A stretch of DNA of 64,000 bases from JADLCB01 sp964398315 (lineage in GTDB: Bacteria > Planctomycetota > Phycisphaerae > Tepidisphaerales > Tepidisphaeraceae), in the NCBI GenBank assembly GCA_964398315.1, contig CAYNMV010000013.1, positions 10,629-74,628 of the forward strand. The letters are read 5' to 3'. Both the position numbers and the translations under genes were made by a program. This document shows positions 31,961-41,107 of the stretch, one piece after another. Below the pieces are notes generated by a model. It was not told where the DNA came from, ran no database searches, and saw nothing but the letters and a program-made list of their open reading frames with translations. Each line of letters starts with the position of its first letter. Positions within the stretch are counted from its first letter, which is position 1.

Positions 31961-32524
31961 TTACCGCTTTCCCCCTTCCTCCAGCAGATCACGCGTGCGC
32001 GGGTTGTTGCGCAGGGCCTGCAAGGCATGGTGCAGGCGGGATTTCACCGTGCCCAGGGGGACCTGCATGGCGGCGGCGATCTCCGGGAGTGTCAGGTCAT
32101 CGACAAAACGCAGCAGCAGCACCTCGCGCTGGGGCTCCGGCAGGCGATCGATCACCTGGCGCAGGGTTTCATGGGTGGGATCGGACGGATCGGCCGACCC
32201 GGACTCGGGCAGGGCGGCATCGGACACAAACCGCCGGCGGCGCTGGCCGGCCTTGATCGCCAGGTGACGAACCACGGGGTAAAGCAGGCTGGTCAGGGCG
32301 CCGGTGAGATGCATCCCCGGCCCCTTGCGGGCGAGGTAGGCGAACGTCTCCTGAAGGACATCCAGCGCATCGGCCTCCTGGCCGGTCAGCCGCCGGGCCA
32401 GGTTCAGCACCCAGTGGCGATAACGGTAATAGAGGGCATCGAACGCCTCGGCCTCCCCCGCCCCCATCGCGTTCAGCAGCGCCTGGTCATCCCGTTCCTC
32501 CGCATCACCGGGCCGATCATCCAT
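31961..32524 (-). CDS. ECF-type RNA polymerase sigma factor
   Basis: A 187-residue sigma-70-family factor with only regions 2 and 4. Region 2 is FDALYYRYRHWVLNLARRLT with ALDVLQETFAYLARKGPG, and region 4 is LPEPQREVLLLRFVDDLTLP followed by the helix-turn-helix EIAAAMQVPLGTVKSRLHHA. The linker between them is about 40 residues. It is the first gene of a four-gene minus-strand operon with a dockerin membrane protein, an exported protein and a VIT/vWA lipoprotein, which it probably regulates. The start at 32524 (MDDRPGDAEE) is preferred; 32545 is possible. Confidence 0.9.
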   Translation of the reverse strand: MDDRPGDAEERDDQALLNAMGAGEAEAFDALYYRYRHWVLNLARRLTGQEADALDVLQETFAYLARKGPGMHLTGALTSLLYPVVRHLAIKAGQRRRRFVSDAALPESGSADPSDPTHETLRQVIDRLPEPQREVLLLRFVDDLTLPEIAAAMQVPLGTVKSRLHHALQALRNNPRTRDLLEEGGKR

Positions 32525-33009
32525 TGGCCGGGCAGTATACGCCACATGCCGTTATCTGATAGAGCCGAGGGACCCAAACCTCCGCCACGCCTGCCGACAG
32601 GCTGGCAGCCGCGGGCGCGGGCATCGCTTGCTGAGTCCTGCAACAAGACGGACGCCCATCGGTGAGCCGGATCCGTATCACCCTGCAAGGACAGGCCCGT
32701 ATTTGACGCGCTGGCACGGCAATCGCCCCACAGCGGGGGACCAGGCTGCTCTCACTTTCGTCTCATGCGGGCATGCGCTGTGCTTGCGGCGGCAAGGCGA
32801 ACGTATGCGTTCTCCTTTCCCGCCTGCGGCCCGGCTGAGCAGGCCGGGCCGTGGGTTATGCGCGGCCGCCGGATGGGTACAGGTGTTCTGCGCTGTGTCC
32901 GCTTCAGGGCTTGCACCGGCAGCCTGTTTCGTACGGACAGATCTGTACGGTTGAGATGGTTCAGGATGCGCCTTAATCGGGCGGTTCTGAGTGAAAGAGA
33001 GCACACGAT
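32525..33009. other. Intergenic region upstream of the ECF sigma operon
   Basis: No gene is supported in these 485 bases. It contains a perfect 9-bp hairpin (32827-32835 with 32843-32851) and a 10-bp palindrome ACAGATCTGT at 32937-32946. Promoter elements for the sigma operon are expected here but none is clear. Confidence 0.5.
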
Positions 33010-33861
33010 TCAGTCAAATACCCAGGCTTGGTCGGCCACTCCCGTGATCGCTTTTTCGCCCTTGCGGACGCGCGGCAGTTCGACCTGCGTTTCAGTCATG
33101 TGCTCGGCGAACGGAGAGGGTTGTGTCTGCTGAACAGCGCGGACGATCTGCACCCCATGCACGCCCATGCCGCGGGTTTCGCGGTAAAGCGCGGTGGCGG
33201 CGGTACGCTGGGCCGGGAGGATGATCTCACGGCCATCCGGGCTGATCGCGTAGTAGGTGGTTTCGCAGGTGGCCGAGAGGGCATCGCTGCTGATGACAAA
33301 CCGGTCGCTGCGGCTGCGATTGGTGCCAAGCACATCCACCAGCACGTACAGGATGACCTCAGGATCCTGCGGGGTGAGGATCAGGCCGTTGAGGCGGGCT
33401 TTCATGTCCAGCGCCGCCCGCAGGTAGGACAAGTCGCCGTTGCTGGTAAAGGGATGAACGTAGAACAGCGGGTTCATCTGCCAGTTCAGCCCCCCGCTGA
33501 CGCCGGTCGTTTCGGTGCGCGTGTCATCGACCGTCAACTCATCCGCCTGGCGGTCCAGCCGCAGGACATTGCCGGCGTAATTGCTGAGTGAACCATTGAG
33601 CGTAAACGACTGGAGCCCCGGCGGGGTGAAGTTGCCGGCCCCATCCTGGGCGATGCTGTCAATGACAATCTGCACGCGCCGGCCACGCAGGGCCGACAAA
33701 TCCATCTGAGAGACGCTCTGGCGTACAGCGCTGGCGACGACGCGCTGCTCTTCATCGAAGCGCTTACCCCCGCCGTGGGAAGGGATCCCGCGAAAAACAC
33801 CGCACCCCCCGGTCACCAGCAAGGTGAACAGCAAGCTCAGCAAGAAGACGGTACGCGGCAC
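33010..33861 (-). CDS. Putative lipoprotein of unknown function
   Basis: A 283-residue protein with a lipoprotein-type signal, MPRTVFLLSLLFTLLVTGGC (lipid-accepting Cys20), then VFRGIPSHGGGKRFDEEQRV. The mature region alternates beta strands and short helices, with RRVQIVIDSIAQDGAGNFTP, VILYVLVDVLGTNRSRSDRF and ATCETTYYAISPDGREIILP. I do not recognise the family. The start is GTG at 33861 with GAGG six bases upstream; the longer frame to 34026 would put 55 unrelated residues before the signal. Divergent from the amino-acid permease; its upstream region holds several TATCGGC boxes. Confidence 0.65.
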   Translation of the reverse strand: MPRTVFLLSLLFTLLVTGGCGVFRGIPSHGGGKRFDEEQRVVASAVRQSVSQMDLSALRGRRVQIVIDSIAQDGAGNFTPPGLQSFTLNGSLSNYAGNVLRLDRQADELTVDDTRTETTGVSGGLNWQMNPLFYVHPFTSNGDLSYLRAALDMKARLNGLILTPQDPEVILYVLVDVLGTNRSRSDRFVISSDALSATCETTYYAISPDGREIILPAQRTAATALYRETRGMGVHGVQIVRAVQQTQPSPFAEHMTETQVELPRVRKGEKAITGVADQAWVFD

Positions 33862-34237
33862 GGTTGTCCTCGATTGGCATGGGTGCCCGGCATCGCCGGG
33901 TAAACCAACCCAGGCCAGCGCCTTATCGGGCTGAAATCCTGTTATCGGCCCATGAGCGCGGCCATCTCCAGTGGTATCGGCGAATCCCGCCGCCTCCTGA
34001 AGCCGTTCAAACCGCTTAATCCGCACAACCGATCACAGCGGCGGCCATTGCTATCATCGGAGCGTAACCGCCAGCGAGCGAAGCAGACAAAGTGACGCAG
34101 CTATGCAGGGCGGATGCAACCATCTCACCGCATACCCGGCCGAGTCCGGTAATTTAGATGGCACAATTTGCATTTCAGACTTTTGCTTTCCTACACTTGG
34201 CGCCCAGACCGAACTGTCAGTCACAAGGGAGGAGCCT
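33862..34237. other. Divergent intergenic region with three TATCGG boxes
   Basis: This 376-base region separates the lipoprotein from the permease. On the minus strand it contains CCCGATAAGG (about 33923), GGCCGATAAC (33941-33950) and GCCGATACC (33974-33981), part of a recurrent motif in this window. A lower-GC patch near 34150-34200 may hold the permease promoter. No gene is supported. Confidence 0.4.
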
Positions 34238-35629
34238 GTGCACCAGCCTCTCACGGACGTTCGTGTTCCTGCTGCTGTGTCGGCCCGGCCACGGCGGACC
34301 CTGACCGTGCTCGACGCCGTTTCGGTCATCATCGGCATTGTGATCGGCGCCGGTATTTTCAGGACCCCAGCGCTGGTTGCGGCCAATGTGGACAGCAGCG
34401 CAATGTTCATAGGGCTGTGGCTGGCGGGCGGCATGATCTCGCTGATTGGTGCCCTGTGCTACGCCGAGCTGGCCAGCGCCTACCCTGACACCGGCGGGGA
34501 TTACCACTTTCTGCATCGTGCATTCGGCGATGGCCCGGCATTCCTGTTCGCCTGGGCACGCCTGAGCGTCATCCAGACTGGTTCGATCGCCATGGCTGCC
34601 TATGTGCTGGGGGACTATGCCACCGCCCTGCTGCCGCTTGGCCCGCATTCCTCGGCGGTTTACGCCCTGCTCATGATTGCCGGCCTCACCGCCATCCACC
34701 TGGCCGGCCTGCGCCCGGGCAAATGGACCCAGAACCTGCTCAGCGCTGCGGTGGTGCTTGGGCTGCTGATGGTGGCCGCGGCTGGCCTGCCTCTGCTGCT
34801 GGGATCGGCCTCGCCTGCCAGCGGTGGCGCGGCCGACAGCGCAGGCGGCGGGTCGGCGATCGGACTGGCGCTGGTCTTCGTGCTGCTGACCTTCGGCGGA
34901 TGGAACGAGGCGGCGTATCTCTCGGCCGAGGTGCGCGGCAATCGCCGCAATATCGCCCGGGCGCTGATGCTGGGGATCGCGGCCATCACCATCGTCTACC
35001 TGCTGGTCAACCTGGTGCTGCTGTATGGCCTGGGGCTGAGCCGACTGGCCGCCAGCGAGGCGGTGATGGCCGACCTGATGCAGCAGACCCTGGGCAGTAC
35101 CGGGGCGGGGGTGGTGAGCCTGGTGATTTGCGTGGCCGCGCTCAGCACCGCCCACGCCACCATCCTCACCGGGGCACGCTCGGCCCACGCCCTGGGACGC
35201 GATTTTCCGGTTTTCGCAACCCTGGGCGCCTGGCGCCAGGACCGCAGCACGCCCACCTATGCCCTGATCATCCAGGCGGCGGTGGCGGCGGCACTGGTGC
35301 TGCTGGGTGCGATTACCCCCGATGGCTTCAGGACCATGGTCGAGTACACCGCCCCGGTCTTCTGGCTGTTTTTCGGCCTGAGCGGCGTAGCGCTGATCGT
35401 TCTACGCCAGCGGCACGGACTGGCCGGGCCGGCGTTCCGCGTGCCGCTGTATCCCCTGACGCCCCTGCTGTTCTGCGCGGTGTGTGCGTACATGCTCTGG
35501 TCAAGCCTGTCGTATACCGGTACCGGCGCACTGGTAGGCGTGGCGGTGCTGGCGGCAGGTGTGCCGCTGCTGGTCGTGGCGCGGATGCGCGCCGGTGCAC
35601 GGACCTTGCCCTCATCGGCGCAGGCCTGA
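34238..35629 (+). CDS. APC-superfamily amino-acid permease
   Basis: A 463-residue transporter with about twelve membrane helices. The first helix carries the APC signature AVSVIIGIVIGAGIFRTPAL, in which the GAGIF loop binds the amino-acid backbone; helix 3 region YAELASAYPDTGGDYHFLHR is the conserved consensus of LAT/APC exchangers. Later segments include FGGWNEAAYLSAEVRGNRRN and the motif STAHATILTGARSAHALGRD. It moves amino acids across the inner membrane by proton symport or exchange; the substrate is not predictable. The start is GTG at 34238, preceded by GGGAGGAG; an upstream ATG at 34103 gives a non-conserved extension. Confidence 0.88.
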   Translation: MHQPLTDVRVPAAVSARPRRTLTVLDAVSVIIGIVIGAGIFRTPALVAANVDSSAMFIGLWLAGGMISLIGALCYAELASAYPDTGGDYHFLHRAFGDGPAFLFAWARLSVIQTGSIAMAAYVLGDYATALLPLGPHSSAVYALLMIAGLTAIHLAGLRPGKWTQNLLSAAVVLGLLMVAAAGLPLLLGSASPASGGAADSAGGGSAIGLALVFVLLTFGGWNEAAYLSAEVRGNRRNIARALMLGIAAITIVYLLVNLVLLYGLGLSRLAASEAVMADLMQQTLGSTGAGVVSLVICVAALSTAHATILTGARSAHALGRDFPVFATLGAWRQDRSTPTYALIIQAAVAAALVLLGAITPDGFRTMVEYTAPVFWLFFGLSGVALIVLRQRHGLAGPAFRVPLYPLTPLLFCAVCAYMLWSSLSYTGTGALVGVAVLAAGVPLLVVARMRAGARTLPSSAQA

Positions 35630-35693
35630 TCGATGCACCCGGGCCTGGCCTGCCGGTGCCAGTGTGTCCTTGGATTCAGGAAAGGAGCCATTC

Positions 35694-36584
35694 ATGTCCA
35701 GTCGATCCATTTGGAAATCCCGTGCGGCATTGCTGTTTGCGTGGATGTTGCTGGCCGCTCCGGTGCTTGGCCAGGCCGAGGTTGAAGAGGAATTGAAGCC
35801 GGCGCGCGCGCCCGATGTGCCGTATGTCCCCACGCCGCAGGAGGTGGTGGACAAGATGCTGGAGATGGGGCAGGTATCGGAGGGGGATGTGGTATATGAC
35901 CTGGGTTGCGGCGATGGGCGGATCGTGATCACCGCCGCCAAGCGCCACGGCGCCAGGGGAGTGGGTGTGGACATCAACCCACAGCGCATCGTCGAAAGCA
36001 ATGCCAACGCCAAAGCAGCCGGCGTGACCGACAGGGTCGAGTTCCGCACCGAAGACCTGTTCGAGATGAAGGACCTGGCCAAGGCGGATGTGGTCACGCT
36101 TTACCTGCTGCCATCGGTCAATATCAAGCTGCGGCCCAAGCTGCTGGCGGAACTGAAGCCGGGAACGCGGGTGGTATCGCACGCTTTTGACATGGATGAC
36201 TGGCAGCCGGAGCAGGAGACAACCGTTGACGGTCGCAGCGTATACCTGTGGATCATCCCGGCCCGGGTGGAGGGTCAATGGAAGGTTGCTGCACCCGCCG
36301 GCGGTGAGGCCCAGCCCGCCGCCGCCCAGCCCCAGCCCACGATCAAACTCACCCAGACTTATCAGATGCTCTCCGGCACCCTGCAGCTCGACGGCGCGGA
36401 GTATGCCATCCGCGAGGGACGTATCAATGGCGACAAGATTCAGTTCAGCGCCAACAGGGACAACCAGACCCTTCGCTTCACCGGCCAGTTCAAGGACAAC
36501 CGCATCCACGGCACGCTTGACCATGCCGATCAGCAGCGTGAGCTGACACTGGAACGCGAAGACCCGAAGCGTGAAGACAAGTGA
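35694..36584 (+). CDS. Exported class I methyltransferase-like protein
   Basis: A 296-residue protein with a clear signal peptide (KSRAALLFAWMLLAAPVLGQ) followed by a Rossmann methyltransferase domain. Motif I is VYDLGCGDGRIVITAAKRHG (67-86) and the acidic residue that binds the ribose is Asp93 in GVGVDINPQRIVESN; LLPSVNIKLRPKLLAELKPG matches the post-II region. The C-terminal 80 residues form a separate beta-rich module (YQMLSGTLQLDGAEYAIREG, IQFSANRDNQTLRFTG). SAM is not expected outside the cytoplasm, so the export signal is odd. The start at 35694 has AAGGAG upstream. It follows the permease by 64 bp on the same strand. Confidence 0.8.
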   Translation: MSSRSIWKSRAALLFAWMLLAAPVLGQAEVEEELKPARAPDVPYVPTPQEVVDKMLEMGQVSEGDVVYDLGCGDGRIVITAAKRHGARGVGVDINPQRIVESNANAKAAGVTDRVEFRTEDLFEMKDLAKADVVTLYLLPSVNIKLRPKLLAELKPGTRVVSHAFDMDDWQPEQETTVDGRSVYLWIIPARVEGQWKVAAPAGGEAQPAAAQPQPTIKLTQTYQMLSGTLQLDGAEYAIREGRINGDKIQFSANRDNQTLRFTGQFKDNRIHGTLDHADQQRELTLEREDPKREDK

Positions 36585-36843
36585 GGCCTCTCCTGACCCC
36601 GCCCCCTGCTCACCTCCGGCCACCCCGGAGGCAGGCAGGGGGCGGACTGTCCTGCATGCCCCAGACAGCCCGACACGCCCCACCTCGGCAGGAAAGGGCC
36701 ACATCACAGCCTTGGCCTGGAAGCACTTTTCGCGATATGCCTTGTCCCCTCCGTCAGCGCGGTTTCCGGTGGCGCACTGCCAAGACACATCCGTGCCAAC
36801 TCGCTATGATTGCCGCGGTTTCAATCAAGGATGGAGGCACGTG

Positions 36844-38118
36844 ATGCTCACCTGGACGAATGGATGTCGTCTGTTGCTGGCCCTGGCGATGATGGTTTCG
36901 GGCGCGGCCTGCGCCAAAAAGAAGCCGCCGGCGCCGGTGATTGATTTCAGCCGCTCGCTGCCACCGGGACAGGTGGCGCTGCGCAAGATCACGCCGGACC
37001 AGTACCCCGATTTCTCCCCGGCCTTCAGCAATGCCAACCTGGTGGCGGTGGATGCCTCCATCGGCCACTCGCTTGATTACCTGTCGCGCGCCTCGTCGCG
37101 CGGCTATTTCCCCTACCTGGATATTGATCATCCCCGTGCGGTGGCGACGCTGGTCAAGCTGCGCGAGATGGTGAAGCGCGAGCTGTCGGGCGCGCGCACC
37201 AGCCCATCGGCCCTCAACGCGGAGATCGCCGCGAACTTCGAGGTGTATAAATCGGTTGGCGCGCCCGATCCGGCCGGCGGCTACACCGAGCGCGTCCTGT
37301 TCACCGGCTACTACACACCGATCCTCGAAGCCAGCCTGACGCGTGAGGGGCCGTATCAGTATCCGCTTTACAAGCGCCCCGATGACCTGGCGAGTGATCC
37401 GATCACCGGTCAGGTGTTTGGCCGACAGATGCCCGATGGCTCTACCCAGCCCTATCCCGATCGCGCCCAGATTGAGCGGTCAAACCTGCTGGCCGGCCAG
37501 GAGCTGGTCTGGCTCAAGGACCGGTTTGATGCGTACATCGTTCACATCCAGGGATCGGGCAAGCTGCGTCTGCCGGATGGGCGGATCATGGATGTCGGCT
37601 ATGCCGGCAACAATGGCCATGCACCGGTCAGCGTGGCGCTGGAACTGGTGAAGGATGGACACATCAGCCGGGATCAGCTCAACCTGACGACCATCCGCCG
37701 GTTTTTCCGCGAGAACCCGCAGATGATGGACCGGTACCTGCCGCGTAATCCACGCTTTGTGTTCTTCGCCGAAAGCAAGGGCGGGCCGTACGGCAGCTTG
37801 AATGTGCCAGTGACACCGTTCGCGTCGATCGCCACCGACAAGAGCGTCTATCCACGAGCCATGCCGGCGTTTTTGAGCGTGCCGGTGCCGATGGGCAACG
37901 CGGGCATGATGACCAACTTCCGCGGGTTCATGCTGGATCAGGACACCGGCGGCGCCATCCGCGCCCCCGGCCGCACCGATATCTACATGGGTGTCGGCGA
38001 ACAGGCGGAGCGCATGGCGGGCTATCAACTGCACGAAGGCGAACTGTATTACCTGGCGATCAAGCCCGACTTGGTCGAGCAATACACCGCCCCGACCAAT
38101 CCGGCGGCCGGGCAGTGA
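36844..38118 (+). CDS. mltA: Membrane-bound lytic murein transglycosylase A
   Basis: A 424-residue peptidoglycan-cleaving enzyme that forms 1,6-anhydromuramyl products. The N-terminal signal RLLLALAMMVSGAACAKKK suggests lipidation at Cys23. MltA features are FTGYYTPILEASLTREGPYQ, YIVHIQGSGKLRLPDGRIMD and the 3D-domain GFMLDQDTGGAIRAPGRTDI with YMGVG, which contains the catalytic Asp. The start at 36844 follows GGAGG by six bases; a GTG three bases earlier is too close and the frame upstream is unrelated. Its presence shows that the cell makes peptidoglycan. FlgJ lacks a muramidase domain, so a transglycosylase of this kind could help the rod cross the wall. Confidence 0.93.
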   Translation: MLTWTNGCRLLLALAMMVSGAACAKKKPPAPVIDFSRSLPPGQVALRKITPDQYPDFSPAFSNANLVAVDASIGHSLDYLSRASSRGYFPYLDIDHPRAVATLVKLREMVKRELSGARTSPSALNAEIAANFEVYKSVGAPDPAGGYTERVLFTGYYTPILEASLTREGPYQYPLYKRPDDLASDPITGQVFGRQMPDGSTQPYPDRAQIERSNLLAGQELVWLKDRFDAYIVHIQGSGKLRLPDGRIMDVGYAGNNGHAPVSVALELVKDGHISRDQLNLTTIRRFFRENPQMMDRYLPRNPRFVFFAESKGGPYGSLNVPVTPFASIATDKSVYPRAMPAFLSVPVPMGNAGMMTNFRGFMLDQDTGGAIRAPGRTDIYMGVGEQAERMAGYQLHEGELYYLAIKPDLVEQYTAPTNPAAGQ

Positions 38119-38133
38119 ACCCTGCCAGCCTCG

Positions 38134-38206
38134 ATATGCTTCTGCTCGCTTGGGTCCGGCATTTGCTGGAATGAGTCGCCCGGACACCCGAGAGGAGCAA
38201 GCATAT
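38134..38206 (+). promoter_or_regulatory. Imperfect inverted repeat that would cover a ribosome binding site
   Basis: Arms 38134-38159 and 38180-38206 can pair in three blocks (8 bp at the base, then 5 of 6, then two blocks of 4). The right arm contains the GAGGAGC ribosome binding site and the first bases of the ATG at 38205. In mRNA the structure could hide the start of the downstream gene. Confidence 0.4.
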
Positions 38207-38639
38207 GGCCAAACAAGACAACAAAGTGGGCAGTGACCGCAAGGCAGCCCGGAAATTTGCAGGCAAAGGCGACTTTGGTATCCCCGCCGATGCATCCCGG
38301 CGCGATCCGAAGCTGCCGCAGATGGATCCCGCTGTGCCCGAGCGCCCGGCGGGCGCCAAGCTGACCGATACGGACGGCCTGCGCATCCACGGCGTCGGCG
38401 GCGATCCCGATTCCGGCCCGGGCGCCAGCAGCGGCGGCGATCTGGATACCGATATCATCGGCCTCGACGGCTCCGGCGGCGGCGTTGCCCAGTCGGGCAC
38501 GATTGGCAACACCGAAGGCCCGGACATCACTGCGGCCGGTGCCACCGATCCCGACACCGTTAAACCGACCCGGCGCCATCCCAAGACGGGCCGCAATCGC
38601 AATAAAGCCAACGGTGACCAGTCCAGCTCCCCGCGATAG
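38205..38639 (+). CDS. Disordered hypothetical protein
   Basis: A 144-residue protein with no membrane segment and no recognisable fold. The N-terminus AKQDNKVGSDRKAARKFAGK is basic; the middle is rich in Gly, Asp and Ser (DPDSGPGASSGGDLDTDIIG, GLDGSGGGVAQSGTIGNTEG) and the C-terminus is basic again (RRHPKTGRNRNKANG). The codon use matches neighbouring genes and a GAGAGGAGC ribosome binding site precedes the ATG, so it is probably expressed. Such composition suggests an intrinsically disordered protein, possibly nucleic-acid associated. Function unknown. Confidence 0.6.
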   Translation: MAKQDNKVGSDRKAARKFAGKGDFGIPADASRRDPKLPQMDPAVPERPAGAKLTDTDGLRIHGVGGDPDSGPGASSGGDLDTDIIGLDGSGGGVAQSGTIGNTEGPDITAAGATDPDTVKPTRRHPKTGRNRNKANGDQSSSPR

Positions 38640-38978
38640 CGCCACGGACGGAGCCAGCCGAGCCGCATCTCTCTGAGACCGGGTGGTCATGCCTGGCATG
38701 CCAATCGGCATGCGCGATAGCCACCAGCGCATTTGAACCCGTATCCGCATGCCATGGCCGGGCGGTTCGTTCGGCGTATTTCGGGCGATATACGCAGTGC
38801 CGGCTCAGCCGGCCCCGCCGCTGCGCAGCATCCCCTACCGCGATGGACACCTGCCGGCCGCGCTCTTTTCGTCACCCGGCAGCGCCCTTTTTGCTGCACC
38901 CCGGCGATTTCACTTCTTCGCGATACAATCCACCCGGCCGATGCGCTGCCCTTGCATCATGCGGGTATTACTGGGGTA
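38640..38978. other. Intergenic region upstream of the GT-C-like protein
   Basis: No separate gene is supported in these 339 bases. The reading frame of the next gene stays open through part of it (from 38733), but the residues are unlike the conserved protein and no ribosome binding site is present there. Confidence 0.45.
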
Positions 38979-41066
38979 ATGCAGGATATGACGGTTGCCG
39001 AATTGATTCAGCGGGCGGAACCCGGCACCGGGTCTGGCGATACCCGCCCGGTGCAGATCATCGTCGCGCGGCGGCGGCCGCAGCGGCGAACAACCACACT
39101 GGGACGGCTCGCCCAGTGGGTGCTGCTGATCGCGCTGACCACCGTGATGGTCGTGGCGGGTGTGGAGTTGCGACGCTGGTACTTCGCCGCATCCGCCCCG
39201 ATCCGCTTCACCGGCGACATTCACAACGCCTTCGCCCAGGGCAGCCATGTCTACAACGCCGCCCTCGCCGCCGCCCGCGAGGCGGGGCGCGACACGCCGA
39301 CACTGCTTGAGGTTTTGGCCGCCTATCGTGATCGCTACGACATCGTCGCCAACGCCGCCGAACGGCGCAACCCAACCGATCCGCGCTATGGCCTGGATTA
39401 CCCCCCTGCCCGCCTGCTGACGATGACCCTGTGGGTCCGCCATGTCCAGGGCGAGCGGCCCGGCGCGGCCCGCTGGGTCGATGATGATCTATGGCCGCTG
39501 CTGACGTTTAACACGGTGATTGCAGGGATCGGGGCGGCGGGCGTGTTCCTGCTGGTGCGTTTCTGGGGGATACGTGCCTGGCACCGCCGGAGACAAGACA
39601 GCGCATCGCAAGACAGCGCTGCATGGGCCGGCTCGGCCGAGGTCGCACACCCTGATCAGCCGTGGGATCACGCACCGCGGGCGCGGGCGTGGGATGCGCT
39701 GTGGGCGCCGTTTATTGCGGCGATGCTGTTCTGGTTCAATCCAGCGATTCTCAGCAACGCCCACACCTGGCCGCAGTGGGATGTGTGGCTGCTGCCGGGG
39801 TACATCTGGGCGGCGTATTTTGCCTCGCGCGGGTGGTGGTTCAGTGGGGGTGTGGCCATTGCGCTGGCGTGCGTGTTCAAAGGGCAGATCCTGATTGTGG
39901 CGCCGGTGCTGCTGCTGTGGGCGATGTTCCAGGGCAGGCTGGGCGCGATGCTGCGGGCGGGCATCGGCTTCGCCTGCGCGATGGCGCTGATGATGGCGAT
40001 CTGGCTCTACGGCGGCCGCGCCCATGGCCAATGGCTGCTGGGCACAGCGCTGGCGGCAATGGCGGTGTTGACCTTCATCGCCTGGCGCAATCGCCAGGCC
40101 CGCCGATCACGCCGTTGTACCGGGGTGGTGAATGATGCACCCGATGCCCCCGACGCCCCTGCCGGCCATGGGGCGAGCCTTCCACCCGCGCTGGCGAGTG
40201 ATGGCGCAAGGCAAGCCGATGGCTCAGCGCTGGCCGCAGGGGTTGAAAGCCCGGTTGGCAAGATGCGTTGGTTCGCCCGGCACCGCCAACGACTCCTGGC
40301 CAGCGGTGCGGCGTTGCTGGCGATGACGGTGGCAGCGCTGCTGGTGTGGCCGTGGCAGGCGCGGGCATCGGACTGGCGTGGGATCGGCTATCTCGGCCTG
40401 CTGGCGGCACTGGCGCTGCCGCTGGTGTATCCGCGCAACTTCCGCTGGGGCGTATGGGTGGCGGCGATCCTCGCCGGCGTCCTGCTGCTCGGGCCCGTGC
40501 TGTACGAGGGCAGCTATGCCTGGGCGCGGGTGGGGTATCTCGGCCCAACCGACAACCACCGCGCCATGCACATGGGCGCCACCTATAACCTGGCGGCCAT
40601 CCTCAGCGATGTGTATGGCTGGCACTTGAACGATCCGGTGGAGTGGGCCGGCGACATGAGCATGCAGTCCCTGACGCGCTGGGTCTACCTCGCGCTGCTG
40701 GTTGCCACCGCCGCCGGGCTGGCGCTGCACGCGGCGTGGGGCAGTCGCGGGGTGCTGGTGGCACTGGTGACGCCGTGGCTGATCATGTTCGCCGTGCTGG
40801 CGCAGATGCACGAGCGCTATCTCACCTATGCCGCCGCGGTTTCCGCCATCCTGGTTGGCTATCGCTGGGGTTTTGTGCTGCTGCACGGGGTCATCACGCT
40901 GCTGGCCACCGCCCTGCTGCACACGCCGGAGCCCAACCGCAGATTGTGGCCGGAGATGTACAACATCATCCGCGGCTCTTTGCCGGGGGCAAGTTGGGCG
41001 CTGCTTTTGGTGGCGGCGGTCTTTTTCTGGGTGAGTGTAACCCCCAGGCGACGAGCGATTGAATGA
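38979..41066 (+). CDS. Multi-pass membrane protein, probable GT-C-type glycosyltransferase
   Basis: A 695-residue protein with about 11-13 hydrophobic helices. After the first helix (WVLLIALTTVMVVAGVELRR) a large outside loop holds FTGDIHNAFAQGSHVYNAAL and YGLDYPPARLLTMTLWVRHV, the position of the catalytic acid in GT-C enzymes. Later helices have AMLFWFNPAILSNAHTWPQW and the loop LAQMHERYLTYAAAVSAILV, similar to the MxERYL motif of polyisoprenyl-phosphate-dependent mannosyl or arabinosyl transferases. A charged, Asp/Ala-rich cytoplasmic loop of about 70 residues interrupts the helices. It could use a polyprenyl-phosphate sugar to modify lipids or proteins. Start at 38979 or 38988. Confidence 0.65.
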   Translation: MQDMTVAELIQRAEPGTGSGDTRPVQIIVARRRPQRRTTTLGRLAQWVLLIALTTVMVVAGVELRRWYFAASAPIRFTGDIHNAFAQGSHVYNAALAAAREAGRDTPTLLEVLAAYRDRYDIVANAAERRNPTDPRYGLDYPPARLLTMTLWVRHVQGERPGAARWVDDDLWPLLTFNTVIAGIGAAGVFLLVRFWGIRAWHRRRQDSASQDSAAWAGSAEVAHPDQPWDHAPRARAWDALWAPFIAAMLFWFNPAILSNAHTWPQWDVWLLPGYIWAAYFASRGWWFSGGVAIALACVFKGQILIVAPVLLLWAMFQGRLGAMLRAGIGFACAMALMMAIWLYGGRAHGQWLLGTALAAMAVLTFIAWRNRQARRSRRCTGVVNDAPDAPDAPAGHGASLPPALASDGARQADGSALAAGVESPVGKMRWFARHRQRLLASGAALLAMTVAALLVWPWQARASDWRGIGYLGLLAALALPLVYPRNFRWGVWVAAILAGVLLLGPVLYEGSYAWARVGYLGPTDNHRAMHMGATYNLAAILSDVYGWHLNDPVEWAGDMSMQSLTRWVYLALLVATAAGLALHAAWGSRGVLVALVTPWLIMFAVLAQMHERYLTYAAAVSAILVGYRWGFVLLHGVITLLATALLHTPEPNRRLWPEMYNIIRGSLPGASWALLLVAAVFFWVSVTPRRRAIE

Positions 41067-41107
41067 ACGCAGCGGGCGCCCGATCGCGCCCTCTCCCGAT
41101 CAGGCCA

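Noticed and set aside
34159..34174. TGGCACAATTTGCA upstream of the permease, similar to a sigma-54 promoter
   Set aside because: The GG and GC are separated by 8 bases, not the required 10, so sigma-54 holoenzyme should not recognise it.
41074..41091. GGGCGC/GCGCCC hairpin between the GT-C-like gene and recJ as a terminator
   Set aside because: The stem is only 6 bp with no T-run on either strand; too common by chance at this GC content.
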